Program-made: the position numbers and the translations under genes | Part shown: positions 1-8,812 of the stretch, in pieces | Numbering within the stretch: the stretch's first letter is position 1 | How the letters are laid out: every line of letters starts with the position of its first letter | From: Halomonas sp. SpR8 | GTDB taxonomy: Bacteria; Pseudomonadota; Gammaproteobacteria; Pseudomonadales; Halomonadaceae | Assembly: GCF_031010195.1 (NCBI RefSeq) | Contig: NZ_JAUAMC010000001.1 | Span: forward strand, 62,001-126,000 | Length of the DNA: 64,000 bases | Direction: 5' to 3' | The notes under the pieces: generated by a model | What the model was told of the DNA's origin: nothing | Database searches by the model: none | What the model saw: only the letters and a program-made list of their open reading frames with translations

Positions 1-156
1 CGGGTGGGCTCCGCCCATTGGGCGGAATTGCCCCATGCCACGGGTTTGAAAGCAGACATTTTCATACTCTCCCATGCGACCGGCACCGGCCTCAAACACC
101 GCTCGCTTGACGCTTTCAGCGTCTTCGATGGGAACAAAAAAAGCCAGTTTATACAT
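1..156 (-). CDS. YqfO/NIF3-like small protein, 5' part only
   Basis: Partial gene on the minus strand, cut by the window edge; about 52 N-terminal residues are visible. It begins MYKLAFFVPIEDAESVKRAV and continues with a G-A-G-R-x-G-x-Y-E stretch and a Q-F-R-P segment. That pattern matches the roughly 100-residue stand-alone YqfO/NIF3 C-terminal-like family, a ferredoxin-like fold often annotated as NGG1-interacting factor or structural toxin protein. Its biochemical role is not established. The ATG at 154-156 is preceded by a GGGAGAT ribosome site. It is divergent from the SorC regulator. The family call is from memory of the motif. Confidence 0.7.
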   Translation of the reverse strand, partial: MYKLAFFVPIEDAESVKRAVFEAGAGRMGEYENVCFQTRGMGQFRPMGGAHP

Positions 157-285
157 GCGATATCTCCCAGTGATCAGTCCTAGGTCGAACACTTTACTCT
201 GGGTATATTAGCGGAAAGGTGACTTCTGGTCGCGAGCTTAGCTTTGTATGATGATATGTTAATAACTGTTTAAGTGAGTCAGTGT

Positions 286-1236
286 ATGGATAAATTTGAG
301 GTAAAGCTGGAGCAGGCGGCCAGAGCCACCTGGATGTCTTACGTGGGGGGCATGACTCAGGACGAGATCGCCAGCCAGCTGGGGGTTTCACGCCCTGGGG
401 TGCAGCGCTTATTAGCTTTGGCTCGTCAAGAAGGGCTGGTGAAGGTGCATATTGATCACCCTATTTCTAGCTGTGTGGCACTAGGCAGCGCGCTGCGTAA
501 TCACTTTGGTTTGGCTTTTTGTGAGGTTGTACCCGCCGATAGTCAGACTGTCGACAACGCCGCTTCCTACATGGCTGTGGCTGCTGCGAAACGCATTGCG
601 CAGTTAGTAGAGCGTAGCAAGCCATTGACGCTTTCGTTAGGCACAGGTCGTTCGGTTAGGGCAGCGGTAGAGGCCCTCAGCCGAATTGAACGGCCACAAC
701 ACCGCTTTGTGTCTTTGATTGGTAATATCGCCCGTGATGGTTCAGCCAACCGTTATGATGCGGTGATGGTGATGGCAGATAAAACCGGTGGCGAGCGCTT
801 TTTACTCCCTGCACCGGTAGTCGCTGAATCCCTGTCTGAAAAAGAGGCGATGCTTGAACAACGTCTATTTAAAGCGATTTCCGACGTGGCGCGAGAGTCA
901 GAAGCTGCCTTTATCGGGATTGGGCGCTTTGACCGCCAAGCTACGCTGTTTCAAGATCATTTTATTAGTCAAAGCGAGTTGGATGAATTACTGGGTTTGA
1001 ATGCGGTAGGAGAGTTGCTTGGTTGGCCACTGAACTGCAACGGCGAGATAATCGACTGTTCGATTACGCGGCGTATCACTAGCTTTCCTTTGGAGCGCTT
1101 TGGTAAGCGTCACATGGTGGCTATTGCGGGAGGCCGGGAAAAGGCCAAGGCGATTCATGCTGCCTTGCGCGGCGACTGGCTTAAGGGATTAATCACCGAT
1201 GAAGTGGCTGCACGGCAGATTGTTGGTGCGTTGTAG
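286..1236 (+). CDS. SorC/DeoR-family sugar-binding transcriptional regulator
   Basis: DNA-binding regulator of about 316 residues, probably controlling the downstream polyol operon. An N-terminal helix-turn-helix lies near residues 22-45 (TQDEIASQLGVSRPGVQRLL). A SorC-type effector domain follows, with the LSLGTGRSVR and SLIGNIARDGSANRYDA stretches expected of the sugar-phosphate-binding NagB-like fold. I chose ATG 286; an in-frame GTG at 274 would add four residues, and neither has a strong ribosome site. In the Rhodobacter and Pseudomonas sorbitol/mannitol clusters a regulator also sits next to the transporter genes, though not always of this family. Binding of a phosphorylated sugar or polyol effector is inferred from the family. 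It is codirectional with the transporter, separated by a 166-base gap holding a candidate operator. Confidence 0.88.
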   Translation: MDKFEVKLEQAARATWMSYVGGMTQDEIASQLGVSRPGVQRLLALARQEGLVKVHIDHPISSCVALGSALRNHFGLAFCEVVPADSQTVDNAASYMAVAAAKRIAQLVERSKPLTLSLGTGRSVRAAVEALSRIERPQHRFVSLIGNIARDGSANRYDAVMVMADKTGGERFLLPAPVVAESLSEKEAMLEQRLFKAISDVARESEAAFIGIGRFDRQATLFQDHFISQSELDELLGLNAVGELLGWPLNCNGEIIDCSITRRITSFPLERFGKRHMVAIAGGREKAKAIHAALRGDWLKGLITDEVAARQIVGAL

Positions 1237-1328
1237 GGGCCAGTCTATTGCACTTTCATATATATCAAATGGAATAAGTTAGCATAAAGTCTAAGGCTAT
1301 GTGCTTTGCTTTTTTCTATCTTACGTAC

Positions 1329-1351
1329 GATCATTTGTTCGATAGATGATC
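1329..1351. promoter_or_regulatory. candidate operator (inverted repeat) before polyol operon
   Basis: An inverted repeat GATCAT-N11-ATGATC sits about 50 bases before the binding-protein gene, in the only sizeable gap between the SorC regulator and its presumed target operon. Location and symmetry fit a SorC operator. The arms are only 6 bp and no experimental consensus was available for comparison, so this is inference. Confidence 0.35.
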
Positions 1352-1402
1352 AATAAGATCAAGGCGACAACAATGCCAATACAAGCCCATTAGGAGTGCT
1401 TT

Positions 1403-2722
1403 ATGCAACTCGCACGTCACTTACCCATTACTACGCTAGCGGCTGCCATCGCCATCTCAGGCCATGCCCAGGCGCAAACCGAAATTACCGTGGCCACAGT
1501 TAACAACAACGACATGGTGATTATGCAGAGCCTCACCGAGGCCTTCGAAGAAGCGCACCCCGACATCACCCTGGACTGGGTGGTGCTTGAGGAGAACGTG
1601 CTCCGTCAGCGCATGACCACTGATATAGCCACCGATGGTGGCCAGTTTGACGTCATGACCATTGGAACTTACGAAGTGCCGATCTGGGCCGAGCGTGGCT
1701 GGCTGTCACCGCTGGATAACCTGCCCGACGACTACAACGAAGACGACCTGTTGGCCTCCGTTCGCGATGGTTTAAGCTACGACGATACGCCTCACGCACT
1801 GCCGTTTTATGCTGAAAGCTCAATGATGTACTACCGCACGGATCTATTCGAAGAAGCGGGTATTGAGATGAGCGAGCAGCCCACCTGGGAAGAGGTGCGT
1901 GAGTGGGCGGGCGAGCTACACGGCAGCGAAGAGGGGCTGGCGGGTATCTGCTTGCGCGGCAAACCTGGCTGGGGCGAAAACATGGCCTTTGTCTCCACTC
2001 TGGTGAACACCTACGGTGGCCGCTGGTTTGACGAGGAGTGGAACCCAGAGCTCAACTCTGAAGCCTGGGTTAACGCTATTCAGTTTTATGTCGATTTGCT
2101 TAATGACTACGGCCCGCCAGGCGCAAGCTCCAATGGCTTTAACGAGAACCTGGCGCTGTTCTCCCGCGGCAACTGCGCGATGTGGGTGGATGCCACCTCG
2201 GCAGCGGGCAAGCTATATGACGGCAACGAATCCGATGTGGCGGACAGCTTAGGCTTTGCCCCGGCACCGGTGGCTGAAACACCGAAAGGCTCACACTGGT
2301 TATGGTCCTGGGCGTTAGCTATACCGGCTTCTTCGGAGAACCAGGAAGCGGCGCTTGAGTTTATTACCTGGGCCACCTCACAAGAGTACATTGAGCTGGT
2401 CGGTGAAACCCAAGGTTGGACCAGCGTGCCGCCTGGCACCCGTGAGTCGACCTACGCCAATGAGCAGTACACCGAAGCCGCTCCCTTTGCTGACTTCGTG
2501 CTAAAGGCTATTCAGGATGCCGACCCCACTGATTCGACGCTGGAACCCAACCCCTATGTTGGCGTGCAGTTTGTCGGCATCCCGGAGTTTCAGTCGATCG
2601 GCACCCAGGTTGGCCAAACCATAGCTGCGGCGTTAACCGGTGACACCACGGTAGAGCAGGCACTGGACAGTGCTCAGCGTGCCACCGAGCGCACCATGCA
2701 GCGGGCTGGCTATCTAGACTGA
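1403..2722 (+). CDS. polyol (sorbitol/mannitol-type) ABC transporter substrate-binding protein
   Basis: Periplasmic solute-binding protein of 439 residues, family 1 (MalE-like), resembling SmoE/MtlE of sorbitol/mannitol transporters. A signal peptide is visible at residues 1-24 with an A-Q-A cleavage site before QTEITV. The mature protein starts with the EITVATVNNNDMVIMQ segment characteristic of the polyol-binding subgroup. It would capture the polyol and deliver it to the two permeases encoded next. It is the first transporter gene; a strong intercistronic hairpin follows its stop, as is common where the binding protein is made in excess. GGAG lies a few bases before the ATG. Substrate specificity is inferred from the downstream polyol dehydrogenases. 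Confidence 0.9.
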   Translation: MQLARHLPITTLAAAIAISGHAQAQTEITVATVNNNDMVIMQSLTEAFEEAHPDITLDWVVLEENVLRQRMTTDIATDGGQFDVMTIGTYEVPIWAERGWLSPLDNLPDDYNEDDLLASVRDGLSYDDTPHALPFYAESSMMYYRTDLFEEAGIEMSEQPTWEEVREWAGELHGSEEGLAGICLRGKPGWGENMAFVSTLVNTYGGRWFDEEWNPELNSEAWVNAIQFYVDLLNDYGPPGASSNGFNENLALFSRGNCAMWVDATSAAGKLYDGNESDVADSLGFAPAPVAETPKGSHWLWSWALAIPASSENQEAALEFITWATSQEYIELVGETQGWTSVPPGTRESTYANEQYTEAAPFADFVLKAIQDADPTDSTLEPNPYVGVQFVGIPEFQSIGTQVGQTIAAALTGDTTVEQALDSAQRATERTMQRAGYLD

Positions 2723-2731
2723 TGGCCGCAG

Positions 2732-2758
2732 TGCCTGCCTTGATTAGCCAGGCAGGCA
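2732..2758 (+). promoter_or_regulatory. intercistronic hairpin after binding-protein gene
   Basis: A perfect 9-bp stem (TGCCTGCCT / AGGCAGGCA) with a 9-base loop lies ten bases after the stop of the binding-protein gene and before the first permease. No T-run follows, so it is more likely an mRNA 3'-end stabiliser or partial attenuator than a terminator. Such hairpins give high binding-protein to permease ratios in other ABC operons. Confidence 0.55.
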
Positions 2759-2789
2759 TTGCCCTCAAACTGTTTCTGCAGGTATTCCT

Positions 2790-3680
2790 ATGACTAAAAC
2801 ACGTGCTTCCGGCCGTACTGTCGGTGGGCTGAGAACGCTGTCGCTGCAAGCGCCGGCCGTGACGCTACTGCTGCTATGGATGATTGTGCCGTTAGGCATG
2901 ACGCTATGGTTCTCCTTTCAGTATTACAACCTGCTAATGCCCGGTATGACCGGCTTTGCCGGGTTGGAAAACTATCAATACCTGCTCACCGACCCAGCCC
3001 TTTGGGCCGCCATGGGCAACACGCTGCTGCTGGTGGGTTGGGTGTTGGCGATTACCGTGGTTGGCGGCACCTTGCTGGCAGTGCTGTTCCAACAGGAGTT
3101 CGCCGGGCGGGGGATCGCCCGTGTGCTGGCGATCTCGCCATTCTTTGTGATGCCCACCGTGAGTGCGTTGGTGTGGAAGAACATGATGATGCACCCCTCT
3201 AACGGCGTGCTGTCATGGTTGGCTGAGTCGCTAGGCCTGACCGCTGTTGATTGGTTCTCCTCGCTGCCGCTGACCTCGATTGTGATCATCGTGGCCTGGC
3301 AGTGGCTGCCTTTTGCGCTGCTGATTCTGCTCACAGCGATGCAGTCGCTGGATGAGGATCAGGTGGAAGCGGCACGCATGGACGGGGCAGGGCCGATAGC
3401 GATTTTCTTCTTTATCACCCTGCCGCACCTAAAGCGCGCCATCAGCGTGGTCATCATGATTGAGATGATCTTCCTGCTGACTATTTTTGCCGAGATTTTT
3501 GTCACCACCTCCGGTGGCCCAGGCTTGGCGACCACCAATCTGGCCTACCTGATTTACATTCGTGCGTTGCTGGATTTTGACGTCGGCACGGCCTCCGCCG
3601 GTGGGGTGATCGCGATCATCCTCGCCAATATCGTTGCGATCTTCCTGGTTCGGATGGTGGCCAAAAACCTGGAAGAGTAG
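2790..3680 (+). CDS. polyol ABC transporter permease (MalF/SmoF-like)
   Basis: Inner-membrane permease of 296 residues, with about six hydrophobic segments (roughly 20-42, 74-100, 110-130, 160-182, 214-236, 262-290). The coupling-loop EAA motif is at about 193-212 (EAARMDGAGPIAIFFFITLP), matching the binding-protein-dependent MalFG family. It pairs with the next permease to form the channel and is energised by the MalK-like ATPase downstream. The ATG at 2790 follows a moderate ribosome site (CAGGTATTCCT). The assignment to polyols comes from its neighbours. Confidence 0.9.
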   Translation: MTKTRASGRTVGGLRTLSLQAPAVTLLLLWMIVPLGMTLWFSFQYYNLLMPGMTGFAGLENYQYLLTDPALWAAMGNTLLLVGWVLAITVVGGTLLAVLFQQEFAGRGIARVLAISPFFVMPTVSALVWKNMMMHPSNGVLSWLAESLGLTAVDWFSSLPLTSIVIIVAWQWLPFALLILLTAMQSLDEDQVEAARMDGAGPIAIFFFITLPHLKRAISVVIMIEMIFLLTIFAEIFVTTSGGPGLATTNLAYLIYIRALLDFDVGTASAGGVIAIILANIVAIFLVRMVAKNLEE

Positions 3681-3709
3681 ACCGGCACTTGTCTCCTGGG
3701 AGCACTTCG

Positions 3710-4576
3710 ATGACAACATTAAGTTCCAAAACTGCAGCGCCGCGTTCGATGTCGGGGTGGCGGTCGGCGCAAAGTAAGCGCGCCATCATTACGGTGTTGG
3801 GCTGGTCGGTGGCGCTGGTGATCTTCTTTCCGATTTTCTGGATGATCCTGACCGGTTTTAAAACCGAAACGGCGGCAATTGCCGATCCTACGCTGATTTT
3901 TTCGCCCACTCTGGAAAGCTATCAGGCGGTGCACGCGCGCTCGGGCTATACCCGATTTGCACTCAACAGCGTAGCGGTGGCGTTTGGCTCGACGTTCTTC
4001 GCGCTGCTGATCGCGATTCCTTCGGCCTACGCCATGGCCTTTTTGCCCACGAAGCGCACCAAGGGCACGCTGCTGTGGATGCTCTCCACCAAAATGCTGC
4101 CCTCGGTGGGCGTATTAGTGCCGATTTATCTGATCTTTCGCGATGTTGGGCTGCTCGATACCCGTACCGGGCTGATCATCGTCTATACGCTGATGAACCT
4201 GCCGATTGTGGTGTGGATGCTCTACACCTTCTTTAAAGATATGCCCAAAGACATTCTGGAAGCGGGGCGAATGGACGGTGCCTCGACGCTGCAGGAAGTG
4301 TGCTTTCTGCTGCTGCCGCTAACGCTGCCGGGGATCGCCTCAACGGGCCTGCTCTCGGTCATTTTAAGTTGGAACGAGGCATTCTGGAGTCTCAACCTGA
4401 CGACCTCAAAAGCCGCGCCGTTAACCGCTTATATCGCCTCCTTCTCAAGCCCTGAGGGGCTGTTCTGGGCCAAGCTGTCAGCCGCATCCACCATGGCCAT
4501 TGCGCCCATTTTGATACTCGGTTGGATGACCCAAAAACAGATGGTACGTGGCCTGACCTTTGGCGCCGTCAAGTAA
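3710..4576 (+). CDS. polyol ABC transporter permease (MalG/SmoG-like)
   Basis: Second inner-membrane permease of the polyol importer, 288 residues. It has an N-terminal membrane segment after about 25 cytoplasmic residues, further hydrophobic segments, and the EAA loop EAGRMDGASTLQEVCFLLLP in the C-terminal half. I chose ATG 3710 because a GGGAG ribosome site lies just upstream; an upstream TTG at 3689 lacks one. It starts 29 bases after the first permease and 12 bases precede the ATPase gene, so translation of the transporter genes is tightly coupled. Confidence 0.9.
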   Translation: MTTLSSKTAAPRSMSGWRSAQSKRAIITVLGWSVALVIFFPIFWMILTGFKTETAAIADPTLIFSPTLESYQAVHARSGYTRFALNSVAVAFGSTFFALLIAIPSAYAMAFLPTKRTKGTLLWMLSTKMLPSVGVLVPIYLIFRDVGLLDTRTGLIIVYTLMNLPIVVWMLYTFFKDMPKDILEAGRMDGASTLQEVCFLLLPLTLPGIASTGLLSVILSWNEAFWSLNLTTSKAAPLTAYIASFSSPEGLFWAKLSAASTMAIAPILILGWMTQKQMVRGLTFGAVK

Positions 4577-4588
4577 AGGATATTCCTC

Positions 4589-5740
4589 ATGGCAACACTA
4601 CAACTGCACAATATTACCAAGCGTTTTGGCGACACCGAGGTGATCAAGGGCATCGACCTTGAAGTGAACGACCGCGAATTTGTGGTCTTCGTTGGCCCCT
4701 CCGGCTGCGGTAAATCGACGTTGATGCGCATGATTGCCGGGCTGGAAAGCGCCACTGACGGCGATATTTTGATCGACGGTCAGCGTATCAATGACGTTGG
4801 CCCTGCCGACCGCGGCCTCGCCATGGTGTTTCAGAGCTACGCGCTTTACCCGCATATGACGGTAGAGGGCAATATGGGCTTCAGTATGCGCCTGGCGGGG
4901 GTATCCAAGGAGGAGCGCCGGGCCAAGGTGCTGGAGGCGGCCAAAATTCTGCAGCTAGAACCGCTGTTGGATCGTAAGCCTAAAGCGCTCTCCGGCGGCC
5001 AGCGTCAGCGCGTAGCGATTGGCCGGGCGATTGTGCGTAACCCCAGCATCTTCCTATTTGATGAGCCGCTCTCCAACCTGGATGCCGCGCTGCGGGTGCA
5101 GATGCGTATCGAGCTTGCGCGCCTCCACGATGAGCTGGACGCTACCATGATCTACGTCACCCACGACCAGATTGAAGCGATGACCATGGCGGATAAAATC
5201 GTTGTCCTCCACGACGGTGTGGTCGAGCAGGTGGGCTCACCCATGGCGCTTTACCACCATCCGCGCAATCGCTTTGTAGCAGGCTTTATTGGTTCGCCGA
5301 AAATGAACTTTCTGCCGGTAACGCTGATCAGCGTTTCGACTGAAGGCGTGGGGATTCGGATGCCCGGCGGCGGTGAACGCAGTGTGCCCGTGGACGGTCA
5401 GCACCTGGAGGCCAACGCTCCCCTTGAGTTGGGTGTTCGCCCGGAACACTTAGTGCTCGAGGAGCAGGGGCCGTTGAGTGGCGAGATCAAAGTGCTTGAG
5501 CGCCTCGGCGGTCAAACCTCGCTCTACGTCCAAATGGACGATGAACTCATCACTATTATGGCCGATGGGGATGTGGCCTACCGGGTCAACGATACGGTGC
5601 ATTTCGGCTTTGCCCCTGAGCGTGCTCATCTCTTTGATGCTAGTGGCTTGGCCCTGTCGAGCTTGCAGCAGCATCCGCTGGCAGGGCTAACTCGCCATGA
5701 TAACCGCGCTCCCGGCTCGCCTTCTGAGGAGCTTACATGA
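4589..5740 (+). CDS. polyol ABC transporter ATP-binding protein (MalK/SmoK-like)
   Basis: ATPase of the polyol importer, 383 residues, the usual size for the MalK/UgpC subgroup. Walker A GPSGCGKST is at 36-44, the signature LSGGQ at 134-138, Walker B IFLFDEP at 154-160, and the switch histidine at 192 (YVTHDQ). A C-terminal TOBE/OB-like regulatory region of about 130 residues follows. All catalytic residues are intact. Its stop overlaps the start of the HAD phosphatase gene by four bases (ATGA), showing that the phosphatase belongs to the same transcript. Confidence 0.93.
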   Translation: MATLQLHNITKRFGDTEVIKGIDLEVNDREFVVFVGPSGCGKSTLMRMIAGLESATDGDILIDGQRINDVGPADRGLAMVFQSYALYPHMTVEGNMGFSMRLAGVSKEERRAKVLEAAKILQLEPLLDRKPKALSGGQRQRVAIGRAIVRNPSIFLFDEPLSNLDAALRVQMRIELARLHDELDATMIYVTHDQIEAMTMADKIVVLHDGVVEQVGSPMALYHHPRNRFVAGFIGSPKMNFLPVTLISVSTEGVGIRMPGGGERSVPVDGQHLEANAPLELGVRPEHLVLEEQGPLSGEIKVLERLGGQTSLYVQMDDELITIMADGDVAYRVNDTVHFGFAPERAHLFDASGLALSSLQQHPLAGLTRHDNRAPGSPSEELT

Positions 5741-6408
5741 GGACACTCATCTTTGACTGCGATGGCGTGCTGGTCGACAGCGAAGCCCTTGCCGAAGGCA
5801 TGCTGGTGGAGTTCCTCTCCCACTGGCTCCCCGATCTGAATATTGATCAGGAGCTTGGACAGGCATTGGGGATGACCACGGCGGATATTCTCGCTCATCT
5901 CGAAGCATTAAGTGCCCACGCCCTGCCCGTGGATGCCACCGAACAAGTGGATGCCGCCATTGAGGCGCGTCTGGCGCGGGAACTTAAGGCGATAGAGGGG
6001 GCTGACAAGGCGATTCGCAGCATTCGCTTGGAGAAGGCAGTTGTTTCCAACAGCCGCCGCAGCCGGGTGCTGGCGTCACTGGCGAGCACGGGGCTGACCG
6101 ATGCGTTAGGCGAGGTACCCATTTTTACCGCTGAGCAAGTCGCCAACCCCAAACCCGACCCCGCGCTCTATCGCTTGGCAGCCTCTCAGTTAGGCCAAGT
6201 GCCGCGAGATTGCCTGGTAGTGGAAGACAGCGTGGCCGGCGTAACCGCTGCCCATGCCGCAGGGATGTGTGTGATTGGTTTTGTCGGCGCCAGCCATGTG
6301 GATGCAGAGCAATCGACGCGCCTTACTCAAGCCGGTGCTTGGCGCATTTTAGAGCATATGCACGGCCTGGAAGCCTTGGTGGATGAGTGGCAAAGCAGAG
6401 GCCAATGA
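5737..6408 (+). CDS. HAD-superfamily (IA) phosphatase in polyol operon
   Basis: Haloacid-dehalogenase-like hydrolase of 223 residues. Motif I is FDCDGVLVDS (Asp7 and Asp9), motif II is around VVSNSRRSR, motif III is NPKPDPALY, and motif IV is VVEDSVAG. These are the beta-phosphoglucomutase/phosphatase group features. It overlaps the ATPase gene by four bases and is followed by the SDR dehydrogenase. The likely job is dephosphorylation of a sugar or polyol phosphate, for example to relieve dead-end phosphates or adjust effector levels, but the substrate cannot be read from sequence. A beta-phosphoglucomutase-like activity is an alternative. Confidence 0.85.
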   Translation: MRTLIFDCDGVLVDSEALAEGMLVEFLSHWLPDLNIDQELGQALGMTTADILAHLEALSAHALPVDATEQVDAAIEARLARELKAIEGADKAIRSIRLEKAVVSNSRRSRVLASLASTGLTDALGEVPIFTAEQVANPKPDPALYRLAASQLGQVPRDCLVVEDSVAGVTAAHAAGMCVIGFVGASHVDAEQSTRLTQAGAWRILEHMHGLEALVDEWQSRGQ

Positions 6409-6450
6409 CCTGCCTAATACAGCGTTCTATGTAACAGCGAGAGCATAAAG

Positions 6451-7236
6451 ATGAAACTAAACAATAAAATCGCGGTGATTACCGGAGGCGCTCGGGGTAT
6501 CGGTTTAGCCATTGCCCAGCGCTACTTAAGCGAAGGCGCCAGCGTGGTGGTGGCCGATATTGATAGTGCTGCCATTGAAGCCGCCTTGGCAATACTGGGC
6601 CAGCAAGCCCCCTCTGAAAAAGTCATGGGCATTGAGCTGAACGTCTGCCACCAAGCCTCAATTGACGCCATGGTGGACGCAGTAACCAGCCGTTTTGGCG
6701 GCATCGATATTCTAGTTAATAATGCCGCTATCTTTGATATGGCACCGGTGCTTGAGGTGACCGAAGCGAGCTTCGACAAGCAGTTTGCGGTCAATACCAA
6801 AGGCATGTTTTTTACCCTGCAGGCGGTTGCCCGTTCGATGGTGGCCCGCGGGCAAGGCGGCAAAATTATCAATATGGCCTCCCAGGCAGGCCGTCGTGGT
6901 GAAGCGCTGGTAAGCGTTTACTGCGCGAGCAAAGCCGCTGTCATCAGCCTGACCCAATCCAGCGGCTTGGATCTAATCAAACACCGCATCAACGTTAATG
7001 GCATCGCCCCCGGCGTGGTGGACACGCCAATGTGGGAGCAAGTCGACGCGCTGTTTGCCCGTTATGAAAGCCGCCCACTCGGCGAGAAGAAGCGCCTAGT
7101 GGGAGAGGCAGTGCCTTTCGGGCGTATGGGCCTACCCGAAGATCACACTGGCGCCGCCGTGTTTTTGGCCAGCCAAGATAGCGACTACGTGGTCGCCCAG
7201 ACGCTCAATGTCGATGGCGGCAACTGGATGAGCTGA
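6451..7236 (+). CDS. smoS: SDR-family polyol (sorbitol / L-iditol 2-) dehydrogenase
   Basis: Short-chain dehydrogenase of 261 residues similar to SmoS sorbitol dehydrogenase of Rhodobacter. The NAD-binding motif TGGARGIG is at 11-18 and NNAA begins at 90. The catalytic serine is near 144 and YCASK is at 157-161. The C-terminus AQTLNVDGGNWMS is typical of the family. It would oxidise D-sorbitol to fructose, or galactitol to tagatose, with NAD+. A galactitol 2-dehydrogenase is the main alternative. It lies in the same order as in smo clusters: transporter, SDR, mannitol dehydrogenase, xylulokinase. The ATG at 6451 has only a modest AGAGCATAAAG upstream. Confidence 0.82.
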   Translation: MKLNNKIAVITGGARGIGLAIAQRYLSEGASVVVADIDSAAIEAALAILGQQAPSEKVMGIELNVCHQASIDAMVDAVTSRFGGIDILVNNAAIFDMAPVLEVTEASFDKQFAVNTKGMFFTLQAVARSMVARGQGGKIINMASQAGRRGEALVSVYCASKAAVISLTQSSGLDLIKHRINVNGIAPGVVDTPMWEQVDALFARYESRPLGEKKRLVGEAVPFGRMGLPEDHTGAAVFLASQDSDYVVAQTLNVDGGNWMS

Positions 7237-7324
7237 GGTTTAAGCCACTACTCGGATACCGATTCTGTTTACCTGCCTGCAAATATACCCATAGCGCCAA
7301 GTAGGCCTTGGCTGGAGAGCACCC

Positions 7325-8812
7325 ATGACCCGACTCAATAACCACAACTTGGGCAATCTAAACGCCGATGTTGGCGTACCAAGCTATGATCGCAAGACAC
7401 TTACCCCCGGTATCGTACATATCGGGGTAGGCGGCTTTCACCGCGCCCACCAAGCGATGTACCTGGATACGCTGATGAACCAGGGCGAAGCGCTGGACTG
7501 GGGCATTGTGGGCGTGGGCGTGATGCCTGGCGATAAACGCATGCAGCAGGCGCTGGCAGCGCAGGATTATCTTTACACCCTGGTGGTCAAACATCCTGAC
7601 GGCCAGTACGAACCACGGGTCATTGGCAGCATGGTGAATTACCTGTTTGCCCCGGAAGACACCGAAGCCGTGATCGAGCAGATGGCCGATCCGACGATCC
7701 GTATTGTGTCGCTGACGGTGACCGAGGGCGGTTACAACTTTCACCCGGTGAGCGGCGAATTCGATCTTGAAAACCCTCAGGTCGAGGCTGATCTTGCCAA
7801 TCCCACTCAGCCCACTACCAGCTTCGGGCTAGTGGTGGAGGCACTTGCCCGCCGCCGTGCCCGGGGCATTGCGCCGTTTACCGTAATGTCCTGCGATAAC
7901 ATTCAGGGCAACGGCGACGTGGCCAAGCGCATGTTCGGCGCCTATGCCCAGGCGCGGGATGCCGAGTTAGGCGCCTGGCTGGCAGCCGAGGTAGCGTTCC
8001 CCAACGCTATGGTGGATCGCATTACTCCAGTTACGTCGACCACGGATATTGATGAACTGAGTCAGCGCTTTGGGGTAGAGGACGCTTGGCCGGTAGTCTG
8101 TGAACCCTTCATCCAGTGGGTATTGGAAGATCACTTCCCCCTCGGGCGCCCGGCGTTTGATAAAGTGGGTGTCCAAGTCGTGGAGGATGTCGAGCCCTAC
8201 GAATTGATGAAGCTGCGCCTGCTCAACGCCAGTCACCAAGCGTTGACCTATTTTGGCTATTTAGCCGGATACCGCTACGCCCACGAGGTGTGTCAGGATC
8301 CGCTATTTGTCGATTTTTTACTTGGTTATATGCGCGAAGAGGGCACGCCCACTCTGGCGCCGGTACCAGGGGTCGATCTTGAAAGCTATCGTTTAACGTT
8401 GATTGAGCGTTTCGCCAACCCGCAGATCAAAGATACTTTGGCGCGACTCTGTGCCGAGAGCTCTGATCGCATTCCCAAATGGTTAGTGCCGGTGATTCGC
8501 CAGCAGTTGGCTCAGGACGGCGAGATAGAACGCAGCGCTGCGGTGGTGGCCAGTTGGGCACGTTACGCTGAGGGGGTAGACGAGCAGGGCGAGCCGATTG
8601 AGATCGTCGATCGTTTAAAAGCGCCGTTAATGGCGATTGCTGCCGAAAATCGCTCGCGGCCCACGGCCTTTATCGAAAACCGCGAGCTGTTTGGCGATTT
8701 AATCGACACTCCGCGTTTTGTTAAAGCCTATTTAACCGCCCTGAAGTCACTGCACGAACGCGGCGCACGCGCTACTCTAGAAGGTCTGGCGGCATCTAAG
8801 GGGACGTTTTGA
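7325..8812 (+). CDS. mtlK: mannitol 2-dehydrogenase (long-chain polyol dehydrogenase)
   Basis: Long-chain NAD-dependent mannitol dehydrogenase of 495 residues; the Pseudomonas fluorescens enzyme is about 493. The N-terminal nucleotide-binding motif is HIGVGGFHRAHQ at 32-43. The catalytic cluster K-x4-N-x2-H appears as K296, N301 and H304 in KLRLLNASH, matching the known Lys295/Asn300/His303. It oxidises D-mannitol to fructose, and often D-arabinitol to D-xylulose, which explains the xylulokinase immediately downstream. Its stop TGA shares one base with the kinase start. GGAGAGCACCC precedes the ATG. The fructuronate/tagaturonate reductases UxuB and UxaB are relatives, but operon context favours the polyol enzyme. 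Confidence 0.9.
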   Translation: MTRLNNHNLGNLNADVGVPSYDRKTLTPGIVHIGVGGFHRAHQAMYLDTLMNQGEALDWGIVGVGVMPGDKRMQQALAAQDYLYTLVVKHPDGQYEPRVIGSMVNYLFAPEDTEAVIEQMADPTIRIVSLTVTEGGYNFHPVSGEFDLENPQVEADLANPTQPTTSFGLVVEALARRRARGIAPFTVMSCDNIQGNGDVAKRMFGAYAQARDAELGAWLAAEVAFPNAMVDRITPVTSTTDIDELSQRFGVEDAWPVVCEPFIQWVLEDHFPLGRPAFDKVGVQVVEDVEPYELMKLRLLNASHQALTYFGYLAGYRYAHEVCQDPLFVDFLLGYMREEGTPTLAPVPGVDLESYRLTLIERFANPQIKDTLARLCAESSDRIPKWLVPVIRQQLAQDGEIERSAAVVASWARYAEGVDEQGEPIEIVDRLKAPLMAIAAENRSRPTAFIENRELFGDLIDTPRFVKAYLTALKSLHERGARATLEGLAASKGTF

